A stretch of DNA of 64,000 nt from positions 1-64,000 of the forward strand of contig NZ_JBAKFX010000017.1 in the NCBI RefSeq assembly GCF_037577855.1, written 5' to 3'. A model generated the notes under the pieces. The model was not told where the DNA came from, made no database searches, and saw only the letters and a program-made list of their open reading frames with translations. Source of the DNA: Dethiothermospora halolimnae. Lineage in GTDB: Bacteria; Bacillota; Clostridia; Tissierellales; VENL01. This document shows, piece after piece, positions 16,227 through 24,637 of the stretch (its first letter is position 1; each line of letters begins with the position of its first letter). Both the position numbers and the translations under genes were made by a program.

Positions 16227-17360
16227 TTAATCTAGGTTCTTTACAAACTCTTCATGGATTTTACTTTTTAAATCTACATTAAACTCTCTAAAGGTCTTAT
16301 CTAGATATTTTAATGTTTTATACACCTTTTCTTCTCTACAATTTTCCCCCATATGGCCTATTCTAAGGACTTTACCATCAAGGGCTGCAAATGCTCCTGC
16401 TATCATTATTTTATATTTATCTACTAAATGTTTCCTTATTTTCTTATCATCTAAACCTTTAGGAACACATAGAGCTGTTAATGTGTTTGAATATCCCCCA
16501 TTGGGATAAAGTTCTAGACCTGAGTTTATAATTGCATTTCTTGTAGCACTGGCTATTTTTTCATGCCTATGGTATTTTTCCCCGTCATTTAATGATATTT
16601 CAAGGGCCTTATTAAAGGCATATATATCACTTATCGGTTGAGTATATGGGAACCATTTTTTATCATACCAACCTCTCCATATTGTTAGATTACAATACAT
16701 ACCTACAATGGGAGCTTCTCTATTATCCATGGCATCCCATGCATCATCACTTACTGTTAAAAATGTTATTCCTGGAGGGGCCGATAATACTTTTTGGGAA
16801 CCTCCTAAAGCTATATCTACATTCCAATCATCAACATCTACAGGTTCCCCACCTACTGATGATACTGCATCCATTACTGTAAGTATATTATGTTTCTTAA
16901 GTAATCGAGATATCTCTTTAGCTGGATTTAATATCCCCGATGGAGTCTCACAATGTACAAATGTCGCCATTTTAAAATCATTATCCTCTTCTAAAAATTT
17001 CTCTAGTTTAGAGATATCCACAGGATTTCTATAATCAAGACTAAGATATTCACAATCCCCACCATACATATTAACAAAATCCCCAAATCCTCTACCGAAT
17101 ATTCCATTATCAATACATAAAACCCTATCTCCAGGTTCTATAAGTGAAGCACAGGCTGCTTCAAGTCCAAGGATACCCTCTCCCGATAATATAAGGGCAT
17201 CATTTTTAGTATTTAGAAGTTTCTGTACCTTCTCCGTTGTATCTTTATAAAATTCATAAAACTCAAGATCTAAATCAGGATTTGTAATAGGTTTTGCCAT
17301 AGCCATCCTAACCTCTTCATTTATCTCAGTTGGCCCCGGTGTCATTATCATTTTATCCAT
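16227..17360 (-). CDS. Class V aminotransferase, alanine-glyoxylate type
   Basis: The 377-residue PLP enzyme starts with MTPGPTEINEEVR, a signature of the alanine/serine-glyoxylate aminotransferase group. The PLP lysine is in LGGSQKVLSAPPG and the cofactor Asp in MDAVSSVGGEP. HMGENCREE near the end is typical. Members include serine/alanine-glyoxylate and ureidoglycine-glyoxylate transaminases; the amino donor cannot be decided, and no purine-degradation genes are nearby. GGAGGG precedes the ATG. It appears monocistronic. Confidence 0.88.
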   Translation of the reverse strand: MDKMIMTPGPTEINEEVRMAMAKPITNPDLDLEFYEFYKDTTEKVQKLLNTKNDALILSGEGILGLEAACASLIEPGDRVLCIDNGIFGRGFGDFVNMYGGDCEYLSLDYRNPVDISKLEKFLEEDNDFKMATFVHCETPSGILNPAKEISRLLKKHNILTVMDAVSSVGGEPVDVDDWNVDIALGGSQKVLSAPPGITFLTVSDDAWDAMDNREAPIVGMYCNLTIWRGWYDKKWFPYTQPISDIYAFNKALEISLNDGEKYHRHEKIASATRNAIINSGLELYPNGGYSNTLTALCVPKGLDDKKIRKHLVDKYKIMIAGAFAALDGKVLRIGHMGENCREEKVYKTLKYLDKTFREFNVDLKSKIHEEFVKNLD

Positions 17361-17420
17361 ACAATTAACCCTCCAATGCTTATTTATAGATACAATTATA
17401 TTATAACACCGGTTCTTTAA

Positions 17421-17566
17421 ATAATAAAGAATAGAGAATGAAGAATAGATATGGTTATTTTACTCACTACATTCGTAAAATTTCATTATATAAAAAACAA
17501 AGTGGCCTTAGGCCACTTTGCACATTATTTATTCTTTATTATCTATTCTTTATTCTTTGCCTTAAA
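17421..17566. repeat. Composite palindromic element with simple-sequence arms
   Basis: The left arm has AGAATAGAGAATGAAGAATA and the right arm TATTCTTTATTATCTATTCT, near-complementary simple sequence. Between them are ATTTTACTCACTACATTCGT (17457 on, the core shared with 7977-8100) and a 23-base palindrome (AAAGTGGCCTTAGGCCACTT). It occupies the gap between peroxiredoxin and the aminotransferase start. Confidence 0.55.
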
Positions 17567-18083
17567 GAAGTTCTTCTCCTTCATTCCAATTAACTGGGCA
17601 AAGTCCCCCAGTTTGAAGGGCTTTAAGTACACGTAATGTTTCATCAACACTTCTACCTACATTTAAGTCATGGATTACTGAGTATTTAACATTACCCTCT
17701 GGATCTATTATAAATAGTCCCCTTAGTGCTACTCCGTCCTCTTCTAATAATACTCCGTAGTCTCTAGCCACTGATTTAGTCATATCAGATGCAAGGGGGA
17801 AGTTTAATTTTCCTAAATCTCCGTTTATCCATGCCTTATGGGAATGTTCACTATCAACACTTATGCCTAATACTTCTGCTCCAGCTTTTTGGAAATCTTC
17901 ATATCTATCACTATATGCAGTAATCTCTGTTGGGCATACAAAAGTGAAATCTAGTGGGTAGAAGAACATTACTAACCACTTTCCTTTATAATCTTCTAAA
18001 CTTACATTTCCAAAATCTTCACCATTTCCTAATACTGTTGCCATTTTAAAATCAGGTGCCTTTTTACCTACTAATCGTTCCAT
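17562..18083 (-). CDS. 2-Cys peroxiredoxin (AhpC/Prx1 type)
   Basis: The 173-residue enzyme reduces hydrogen peroxide and organic peroxides. The peroxidatic cysteine is C50 in FTFVCPTEITAYSDR and the resolving cysteine C162 in GGLCPVNW, so it is a typical 2-Cys enzyme. A conserved Arg lies in RGLFIIDPEG. AAGGAGGAG precedes the ATG. No ahpF-like reductase gene is adjacent, so the electron donor is unknown. It would remove the peroxide formed by the superoxide reductases. Confidence 0.95.
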   Translation of the reverse strand: MERLVGKKAPDFKMATVLGNGEDFGNVSLEDYKGKWLVMFFYPLDFTFVCPTEITAYSDRYEDFQKAGAEVLGISVDSEHSHKAWINGDLGKLNFPLASDMTKSVARDYGVLLEEDGVALRGLFIIDPEGNVKYSVIHDLNVGRSVDETLRVLKALQTGGLCPVNWNEGEELL

Positions 18084-18229
18084 TTATGAACTCCTCCTTA
18101 ATCTATTTTTAAAAACTTGTTTTCTGTTATATATATTCCCACCTTTAAATAATTTAAACACCTTTTTGAAAATATTTATCAATTATTTTTATACATAGAA
18201 TTCTTTATAGATTTTGTATAAAAAACAAA

Positions 18230-18286
18230 GCTGGGGGATTACGAATCCCCCAGCAACTGACAGAGGCTTGCGAATCCCTCTGCAAC
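18230..18286. repeat. Two tandem dispersed hairpin repeats
   Basis: An intact copy (GCTGGGGGATTACG/AATCCCCCAGC, 18230-18254) is followed by a diverged one (CAGAGG.../CCCTCTG, 18261-18280). Both are followed by CAACT. Located between iadA and peroxiredoxin, both minus-strand genes. Confidence 0.7.
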
Positions 18287-18306
18287 TATTTCATATACCT
18301 ATATAC

Positions 18307-19467
18307 TTATTTTTCAAATATACCTTTCTCTACTATCTCTTTATTCCTTATCATAATCTTACCCATGGCTATTACAGTGTCTATATTTAAATCCTTATCT
18401 AATATAACTATATCTCCATCATTATTTTCCCTTATATAGCCTTTATTTCTTAGTTTTAATATTCTAGCAGGATTAGCTGTTATAACTTTTAAGCCATCTT
18501 CTAGGGTTACATCTCCATCAACTAAACCCTTTTTAACCTCGTTATATAAAGATGTGACTTTTCCAACCCCAAGCCCTATGAAGTTCCCTTCCTTATCAAA
18601 CTTGGGTAAGCTTCCCTGTCCATCGGAACTAAAGGTTATATTATCTATCGATACTCCCTTATCCAATACCTTTTTTAAATATTTACTACATCCTGTTTCT
18701 CCACTATCACTGGTACTTGTTGTAAAATCAATGACTCCACCCTTTTTAGCGAACTCTATCCCCTTATTAAACAGTCTTTCATTCCTTATCATATGGGTTG
18801 GTAGAAACTGGTTTATGGGTATCTCTGTGTTCTTAACTATTTCCTCCAGGCAATCAATAGTTCTATCCCCTGAGCCAACATGGATATTTACAACTCCACT
18901 TTTTCCTGATAATATCCCACCAACCCTAGCTTCTGCTGTTAATTTAGCTATATCATCTACATTAGGTTGGGATGAGCGATGATCCGATAGGGCTATCTCT
19001 CCAACTCCTATTATTTTATCTATTAAAATAATATCATCTTGAATACTTCCTGTTACTGTTCTTACTGGAACTTGATATGACCCCGTGTGTACATATGTGC
19101 TTATTCCCTCCTCCTCTAAGGCTCTAGCCTTGGCAAGGAGATTCGCCATGGTCCTTGTTGTTCCATCGGTACCTAAGACCCCTATAACTGTCGTTACACC
19201 ACCTGTTATTATATCTGTTAACTGTATTTCAGGGGTTCTAGTTTTAAATCCCCCTTCGCCACCACCACCTATTATATGTACATGAGAGTCAATAAATCCA
19301 GGTACAACCTTTTTACCCTTAGCATCTATCACTTCTATGTCTACAAAATTTTTAGGAATGGTAATATTATCATCTATATATCCTATCTTATTTCCTGTTA
19401 TTAATATATCCTTTTTACCAATATAATCTGGACAATATACTTCTCCCTCTTTTATTAATTTTAGCAT
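18307..19467 (-). CDS. iadA: Isoaspartyl dipeptidase, variant metal site
   Basis: The 386-residue amidohydrolase cleaves beta-aspartyl dipeptides released from damaged proteins. Metal ligands H62 and H64 (FIDSHVHIIGGGGEGGF), H195, H224 and catalytic D281 (FSSDGQGS) are present. The carbamylated lysine of the E. coli enzyme (IGVKCAISDHRS) is absent: this protein reads IGVGEIALSDHRSS, with E157 in that area. This resembles variants that bridge the metals with glutamate. GGGGGGG lies before the ATG. Single gene. Confidence 0.9.
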   Translation of the reverse strand: MLKLIKEGEVYCPDYIGKKDILITGNKIGYIDDNITIPKNFVDIEVIDAKGKKVVPGFIDSHVHIIGGGGEGGFKTRTPEIQLTDIITGGVTTVIGVLGTDGTTRTMANLLAKARALEEEGISTYVHTGSYQVPVRTVTGSIQDDIILIDKIIGVGEIALSDHRSSQPNVDDIAKLTAEARVGGILSGKSGVVNIHVGSGDRTIDCLEEIVKNTEIPINQFLPTHMIRNERLFNKGIEFAKKGGVIDFTTSTSDSGETGCSKYLKKVLDKGVSIDNITFSSDGQGSLPKFDKEGNFIGLGVGKVTSLYNEVKKGLVDGDVTLEDGLKVITANPARILKLRNKGYIRENNDGDIVILDKDLNIDTVIAMGKIMIRNKEIVEKGIFEK

Positions 19468-19525
19468 TATATCCCCCCCTCTTTTTTTCTAGTTATATTA
19501 TATCAATTATTTTAAGTTTTAACAT

Positions 19526-19575
19526 AAAAAAAGGGGGATTTTAAATCCCCCCACTGGACTGGTCATGACCAGTCC
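19526..19575 (-). terminator. Terminator region of the tetR-MMPL operon
   Basis: Two hairpins follow the last gene: GGACTGG/CCAGTCC with a 6-base loop (19556-19575), then GGGGGATTT/AAATCCCCC with a T7 tract on the minus strand (19526-19552). The first resembles the hairpin after the fRMsr gene. Confidence 0.75.
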
Positions 19576-19579
19576 CTAC

Positions 19580-21748
19580 TTAAAATAATCCTGTTATTTT
19601 ATCTTTTATCCAACTGAAAAAACCTCCATCATCTTCCTCTTTGTTAACTTCTATTTCCTTTTCTATCTCTGGCTTTTTAATTTCTTCGGTTTTCATTATG
19701 AACTTAACTGTAGTGTCCATGTTATTGATTTTTCCTGTGAAAGTTCCATATTCATTTGATAATTTAACCAGTTCATCTTTAACCTCAAGTAAGCTTTCTA
19801 CATCTTCTGTATTTCCAGAAAGTTTTCTTACCATTTCCCCTATACCTTCATTATTAAACCTATTCATATTTGCATCTAGTTCTTTAGAACCTTCAGCTAA
19901 CCTACTTGCACCTTCTGATAATTCTACTGCTCCAGAAGCCAAATCATTACTTCCCTTTACAAATTTATCGGCTCCTTTTGCTAATTTATCAGTTCCTCCA
20001 TTTAGCTTATACAAACCATCTGTAACATCTTGAGATCCTTTAATTAAGTCATTTGATCCCTTTACAAATTTATTGGCACCTTCATTTAAACTTTCAGCCG
20101 ATTTAGCTAATTTATTTGCTCCTTCTGTTAATCCTTTACTGCCCTCTGCTAATTTCTTAGCTGCTGGTTTTAAGCTATTGGTTCCCTTATCTAGCTTATT
20201 AAGACCATCGGCTAGTTTTTGTTGCCCTTTATTTAAATTTTTCATTTCTTTTGTTAGTTTGTTAGAGCCTGCTTCTATTGACTTGATGCCCTCTTCTAGC
20301 TCCTTAAGTCCTGTCATAAATTCATTTCCTGAAGTTTTAAGTCCTTCTAGTCCCTCTTTTTGTTTTGTAAGTCCCTTTACTAGAGTGTCTCCAACGGATT
20401 TAGTAGCGGGATTTTTCTGTAGCTTCTTACTTCCATCTAATAGTTTATCTACTCCCTTTAATAGTAAATCTATAACTTCTATTTCCTTTTCTTTCCCTTG
20501 TTTAAGCTTTTCAAGTCCTCCCAGGGCTTTTAACACCCCTTTATTTAACTCTTCATGACCTTTAACTAGCTCTTCAGTACCCTTTGCTAAATCCTTAGCT
20601 CCAGTTGATAAATCTCCAGTTTTATTGGCTATGGTATCTACTCCCTTTGATACTTTCACCGATCCTTTCGAAAATTCCTGGGATTTTTGGGAAAAGTTCA
20701 AGGCTCCATTGCCAAACTCCATTGCACCTTGCCCCAATTTTCCAGCACTTTCTGATAACATTTTAGCTCCATCAGAAACCTTTTTAGAACCATTATAGGC
20801 TTTTTCAATACCATTATCTATGTCTAATATTCCTTTTTTTAACTCTTTAGCCGAAGTTCCCAGTTTTGCTGCACCATTTTTTATCTTAACAATATTTTCA
20901 GCTAAGCTTATTTGCCCTTCTTTTAATTTTGTTGTGGCATCTGCTAATTTAGAGCTGGCATCCTTTAATTTCTTTACCCCACCTATTAATCCAGTAATAT
21001 CTTCTACTTTATCCAGTTCTCCTATTTCTGGAATACTTGGTGTTAGTGTTATCATTATAGGCCCCATTTCAAAATCCTCTACTTCAGATTTTATTTCAAA
21101 GGTTTCTTTAATATCAAACATATCGCTATCTAAGCTTTCCTTTATCCCCGGTAATGTAACCAATGTAACTACTTGATTATTTCCATCTGTAACTACTTTG
21201 CCACTATTCACTTTAACATTTTTAAACTTATCCATAGGTAAATTTAATACCACGCCTCCTACAAAGGGTGTATATATTTCTTTTTCTGACCCATTTATAT
21301 ATTTCCTATGTTTTAATTTATTTTCTAAATCAATTACTATTCTAATGTTTCCTGATTTTCCGGCTAAATCTTCTGGTTTTATTTCTTCTTCATCTAAATA
21401 GTAACTTATGTTTACTTCTACTGGTAATTCCTTGTCTGTATTTCCCTGATAGAATAAATCATTCTTATTAGTTTCCCAAGTTAATTTCTCTCCATTTTTA
21501 ATAGGTTTTTCTTCACCTTTAATATTTTCAATATTTTTAAGTATTGATTTGTCTTGTAACTCCCCTTTTACTTCATCAACGTGGAGATGGACACTAACAA
21601 TTTTCTCCTTTGCCTTTCCATCACTGGTTAATGTAACATAAACTGTCTCATCTTTTTTTACATTATCTACTGCTAAAACACTATTTGACACTACCATAAG
21701 AAATATCAATACTATACTTAATATTTTAATAATTTTACTATTTCTCAT
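19580..21748 (-). CDS. Exported heptad-repeat protein (YhgE/Pip-like LxxG repeats)
   Basis: The 722-residue protein begins with a signal peptide (about 1-27, ending VLA). Residues ~28-235 form a beta-rich region. From ~255 to 640 runs a nearly continuous heptad repeat of the form xxxLxxG (LKEG, LAKG, LNEG, VKGSNDL and so on), about 50 units, the TIGR03057-type repeat seen in YhgE/Pip proteins, expected as a long coiled rod. The tail is acidic and ends in an amphipathic helix (FFSWIKDKITGLF); I see no LPXTG motif. The gene starts one base after the MMPL transporter stop, so they surely work together. Confidence 0.8.
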   Translation of the reverse strand: MRNSKIIKILSIVLIFLMVVSNSVLAVDNVKKDETVYVTLTSDGKAKEKIVSVHLHVDEVKGELQDKSILKNIENIKGEEKPIKNGEKLTWETNKNDLFYQGNTDKELPVEVNISYYLDEEEIKPEDLAGKSGNIRIVIDLENKLKHRKYINGSEKEIYTPFVGGVVLNLPMDKFKNVKVNSGKVVTDGNNQVVTLVTLPGIKESLDSDMFDIKETFEIKSEVEDFEMGPIMITLTPSIPEIGELDKVEDITGLIGGVKKLKDASSKLADATTKLKEGQISLAENIVKIKNGAAKLGTSAKELKKGILDIDNGIEKAYNGSKKVSDGAKMLSESAGKLGQGAMEFGNGALNFSQKSQEFSKGSVKVSKGVDTIANKTGDLSTGAKDLAKGTEELVKGHEELNKGVLKALGGLEKLKQGKEKEIEVIDLLLKGVDKLLDGSKKLQKNPATKSVGDTLVKGLTKQKEGLEGLKTSGNEFMTGLKELEEGIKSIEAGSNKLTKEMKNLNKGQQKLADGLNKLDKGTNSLKPAAKKLAEGSKGLTEGANKLAKSAESLNEGANKFVKGSNDLIKGSQDVTDGLYKLNGGTDKLAKGADKFVKGSNDLASGAVELSEGASRLAEGSKELDANMNRFNNEGIGEMVRKLSGNTEDVESLLEVKDELVKLSNEYGTFTGKINNMDTTVKFIMKTEEIKKPEIEKEIEVNKEEDDGGFFSWIKDKITGLF

Positions 21749-21749
21749 A

Positions 21750-23846
21750 TTAATTCCTCCCCTTTGTTAATGACTTTAGATTTGGTTTTGTTTTCCAGTT
21801 TCTAGATGTAACAGATACAAAGCCCTCTGCTAAAAGTAAAACAGCTGGTAATAAAAATATAATCACAAACATACTGATTAATGCTCCCCTTGCTATCATC
21901 ATACTAAGTCCACTTACTATCTCAATTCTTGCTATAAATGCAACTCCTATTGTTGAACTAAAGAAAGTAAGGGCACTTGTTACTATTGATCTTATGGAAC
22001 TTTTAAGGGCTATTTGCATTGCATCAATTTTGTTATGACCATTTCTTATTTCCTCCCTAAACCTTGTTGATAAAAGTATGGCATAATCAACTGTTGCACC
22101 TAGTTGAATACATCCTATAACTATCGATGCTATAAATGGAATTGTTGTACCCATATAGTATGGTATAGCCATATTAATAAATATTGCCAGTTCTATAATA
22201 CCTACTAATATAATCGGTATTGAAATTGACATAAATAGTAGTAATATTATTGCAAACACTGCTGTTATAGAAGCAATACTTACTCTTTTAAAGTCAACAT
22301 CTGCTATTTCTACTAAATCCTTTGTTAATGCACCTTCTCCTGTTATCATTCCGTTTTTATCATATTTATGAACTATATCTTTTATTTGAGCTATTTGTGT
22401 ATTTAATTGGTCTGTGGCTGCTCTATATTCTGAATTTACAAGTAATAACTTATATCCTCCCTTAACAAAGGTTTCCTTTATTTCATCTGGAATAAAGCTT
22501 TGGGGGATACTAGGTCCTATAAACTTATCAAAACCAAGAACCTTCTCAATACCCGGTGTATCTTCTATATCCTTTATCATTTTATTTACTTTATAATTTT
22601 TTACATCATCATCAATAATAATCATATGGGTAGTTGTCATATCATATTCTTCTTTAAGCTTATTAAGAGCCTCTATCGATGCCATATCCTTTGGCAACGA
22701 TTCATCTAGATTATAATAAACATCGGTTTTACTCTGACCATAAAAGGCTGGAATAAATAATACAATTATTAAAATAATAAGTAACTTATAATGGTTTGTT
22801 ATAAAATTTGATACTCCATTAAAGCTTGGAAGTACTGTTCCATGGTTAAATCTGTGTATAACCTTATCAAATACCAATATCAATGCTGGTAGTAATGTTA
22901 TAGTACATATGACCCCTATTAATACTCCCTTTGCCATTACAATTCCTATATCTTTTCCTATGCCTAGATTCATTATTCCTAAGGCTAAAAAACCAGCTAT
23001 GGTAGTTAATGAGCTTCCAAATATAGATGAGGCTGTATTTGATATAGCCCTAGCCATTGCATGATTTTTATCATCTGTATTCCTAAGCTCATCTTCATAT
23101 CTGTGGAGTAAAAATATGGAAAAGTCCATCGTTACTCCTAATTGAAGTACTGCTGCTAGGGATTTTGTTATATATGAAATCTCTCCTAAGAAAATATTTG
23201 AACCAAAGTTATAGGCTATTCCCATTCCTATTGATACCATAAAAATAATAGGTACTATTGTTGACTCAAGGGTTAATGCTAGAACTATTATTGCAAGTAT
23301 TACCGCAAGGGCAACATATATAGGGGTATCTCTGTCGGCAAGTTCTATTGTATCCTTTATAATTGCTGACATACCGCTTAAGAAACATTGCTTATTCATT
23401 ATCTTTCTTATATTAGCTATTGACTGTTGAGTTGCCTCAGTGGCTCCCCCTTCTTTAAACTGTATCATCATAAGGGTTGAATTTTCCCTATAGAAAACTT
23501 CCCTTATATCTTCAGGGAGCATCTCCTTTGGTACTGTTATATCTAATAAATCACTTATCCATGTTACACTTTCTACACCGTTAACCTTTTCTATTTTTTC
23601 TTTAATAGTAAGCACATCTTTCTTTTCCATATCTTCCACTATTAGCATTCCTGTCGCCGCTTTTTGGAATGTCTCATCAAGGATTTTCTGTCCTTGCATA
23701 GAATTTAAATCCTCTGGTAAATAGGTTAATATGTCATAGTTTATCTTGGTGCTTACTGTTCCATAAATAGATGGAAGTAATAAAACTATGGCAATTATTA
23801 AAATTATAATCCTATGTTTCGCAATAAAATTACCAAATCTCTCCAT
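21750..23846 (-). CDS. MMPL/RND-family membrane transporter
   Basis: The 698-residue protein shows the twofold RND layout: one N-terminal helix, a large extracytoplasmic loop, then about five helices, repeated near residue 350. Helix 4 equivalents carry AVLQLGVTMDFSIFLLHRY and GCIQLGATVDYAILLSTRF, with the charged Asp of RND proton relay. It is proton-driven and may export lipids, drugs or amphiphiles; the substrate is unknown. The tetR gene is 14 bases upstream and the heptad-repeat gene 1 base downstream, giving a regulator-pump-extracellular partner operon. Confidence 0.88.
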   Translation of the reverse strand: MERFGNFIAKHRIIILIIAIVLLLPSIYGTVSTKINYDILTYLPEDLNSMQGQKILDETFQKAATGMLIVEDMEKKDVLTIKEKIEKVNGVESVTWISDLLDITVPKEMLPEDIREVFYRENSTLMMIQFKEGGATEATQQSIANIRKIMNKQCFLSGMSAIIKDTIELADRDTPIYVALAVILAIIVLALTLESTIVPIIFMVSIGMGIAYNFGSNIFLGEISYITKSLAAVLQLGVTMDFSIFLLHRYEDELRNTDDKNHAMARAISNTASSIFGSSLTTIAGFLALGIMNLGIGKDIGIVMAKGVLIGVICTITLLPALILVFDKVIHRFNHGTVLPSFNGVSNFITNHYKLLIILIIVLFIPAFYGQSKTDVYYNLDESLPKDMASIEALNKLKEEYDMTTTHMIIIDDDVKNYKVNKMIKDIEDTPGIEKVLGFDKFIGPSIPQSFIPDEIKETFVKGGYKLLLVNSEYRAATDQLNTQIAQIKDIVHKYDKNGMITGEGALTKDLVEIADVDFKRVSIASITAVFAIILLLFMSISIPIILVGIIELAIFINMAIPYYMGTTIPFIASIVIGCIQLGATVDYAILLSTRFREEIRNGHNKIDAMQIALKSSIRSIVTSALTFFSSTIGVAFIARIEIVSGLSMMIARGALISMFVIIFLLPAVLLLAEGFVSVTSRNWKTKPNLKSLTKGRN

Positions 23847-23860
23847 ATCCTCATCTCCTT

Positions 23861-24463
23861 TTAATTTTCTATTATTTTCCTTATTGTTTCAAACAAAATT
23901 GGCTTCATATTATCTATATCTGTAGGCTCACCTAATATAATGGAACTATAACAAATGGATCCCGTTAACTCTATTATCATGAACAAAGTTTTTTCTGGGT
24001 CCTTTGAATCGTATTTTTCATCGGTAATTCCTTCCATAAATGTATCAAATATCTCTTGCATTTCTTTTTGTGCTTTTGAATCTACCAATGCTTTTCTAAA
24101 AAATCCCCAGGATAAATTCTTATATATAAGTTTTAGTAGCACCTTATTACCCTTTAGATACTCTATAATATAATCAATAAAGTAATTTAATTTATTTATA
24201 AAATCTTCATATTCTTTCTCATCAGTAGCTTTAATGGCATCCCTTAGTACTAAAGAGCTCTTCTTAAGAACAATTTTATCTAACATATCATATTTGTTTT
24301 TAAAGTAAAGATAAAAGGTCCCCTTTGCCACACCTGCTTTTTTTACTATTTCACTTATGGCTGTATTATGCACCCCCTTTGTAGTAAATAGTTCATAGGC
24401 AGCTTTATATAAAGAATTTTCTTTTTTCTTTTTATTTCTAGTTACCTTATCTTCTTTTGTCAT
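23861..24463 (-). CDS. TetR-family repressor of the MMPL operon
   Basis: The 200-residue regulator has an N-terminal HTH (about 14-60) with the family pattern KAAYELFTTKGVHNTAISEI, then VAKGTFYLYFKNKYDML. The C-terminal domain is helical and unspecific. GGGGAG precedes the ATG. Just upstream lie two 13-bp near-palindromes, TGACCATTGGTCA and TGACCACTAGTCA, placed on its promoter, so autorepression and ligand-induced release of the operon are likely. Confidence 0.9.
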   Translation of the reverse strand: MTKEDKVTRNKKKKENSLYKAAYELFTTKGVHNTAISEIVKKAGVAKGTFYLYFKNKYDMLDKIVLKKSSLVLRDAIKATDEKEYEDFINKLNYFIDYIIEYLKGNKVLLKLIYKNLSWGFFRKALVDSKAQKEMQEIFDTFMEGITDEKYDSKDPEKTLFMIIELTGSICYSSIILGEPTDIDNMKPILFETIRKIIEN

Positions 24464-24480
24464 AATACTCCCCTTTCAAA

Positions 24481-24538
24481 ATTGACCATTGGTCATTTGC
24501 ATATATGATTATAACTCTAAAATGACCACTAGTCAATA
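24481..24538 (-). promoter_or_regulatory. tetR-MMPL promoter with two TetR-type operators
   Basis: On the minus strand TTGACT (24531-24536) and TATAAT (24508-24513) are spaced by exactly 17 bases. Operator TGACCACTAGTCA (24523-24535) overlaps the -35 box, and TGACCATTGGTCA (24483-24495) lies just after the start site. Centres are 40 bp apart, close to four helical turns. Confidence 0.85.
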
Positions 24539-24600
24539 TTTTTTTTATATAAGGATATAGAGATTGGTATATATATTATATCTTTTTCTATTGACAAATA

Positions 24601-24637
24601 AAAAAAACAGGTGGTTTCAATTGAAACCACCTGTTTT
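24601..24637 (-). terminator. Terminator of the GDT1/TMEM165-like gene
   Basis: ACAGGTGGTTTC/GAAACCACCTGT hairpin with loop AATT and a T-tract on the minus strand. Confidence 0.85.

Noticed and set aside
20073..20558. Long plus-strand ORFs inside the heptad-repeat gene
   Set aside because: They are antisense shadows produced by the regular heptad codon pattern; no SD, and the minus-strand gene is clearly real.
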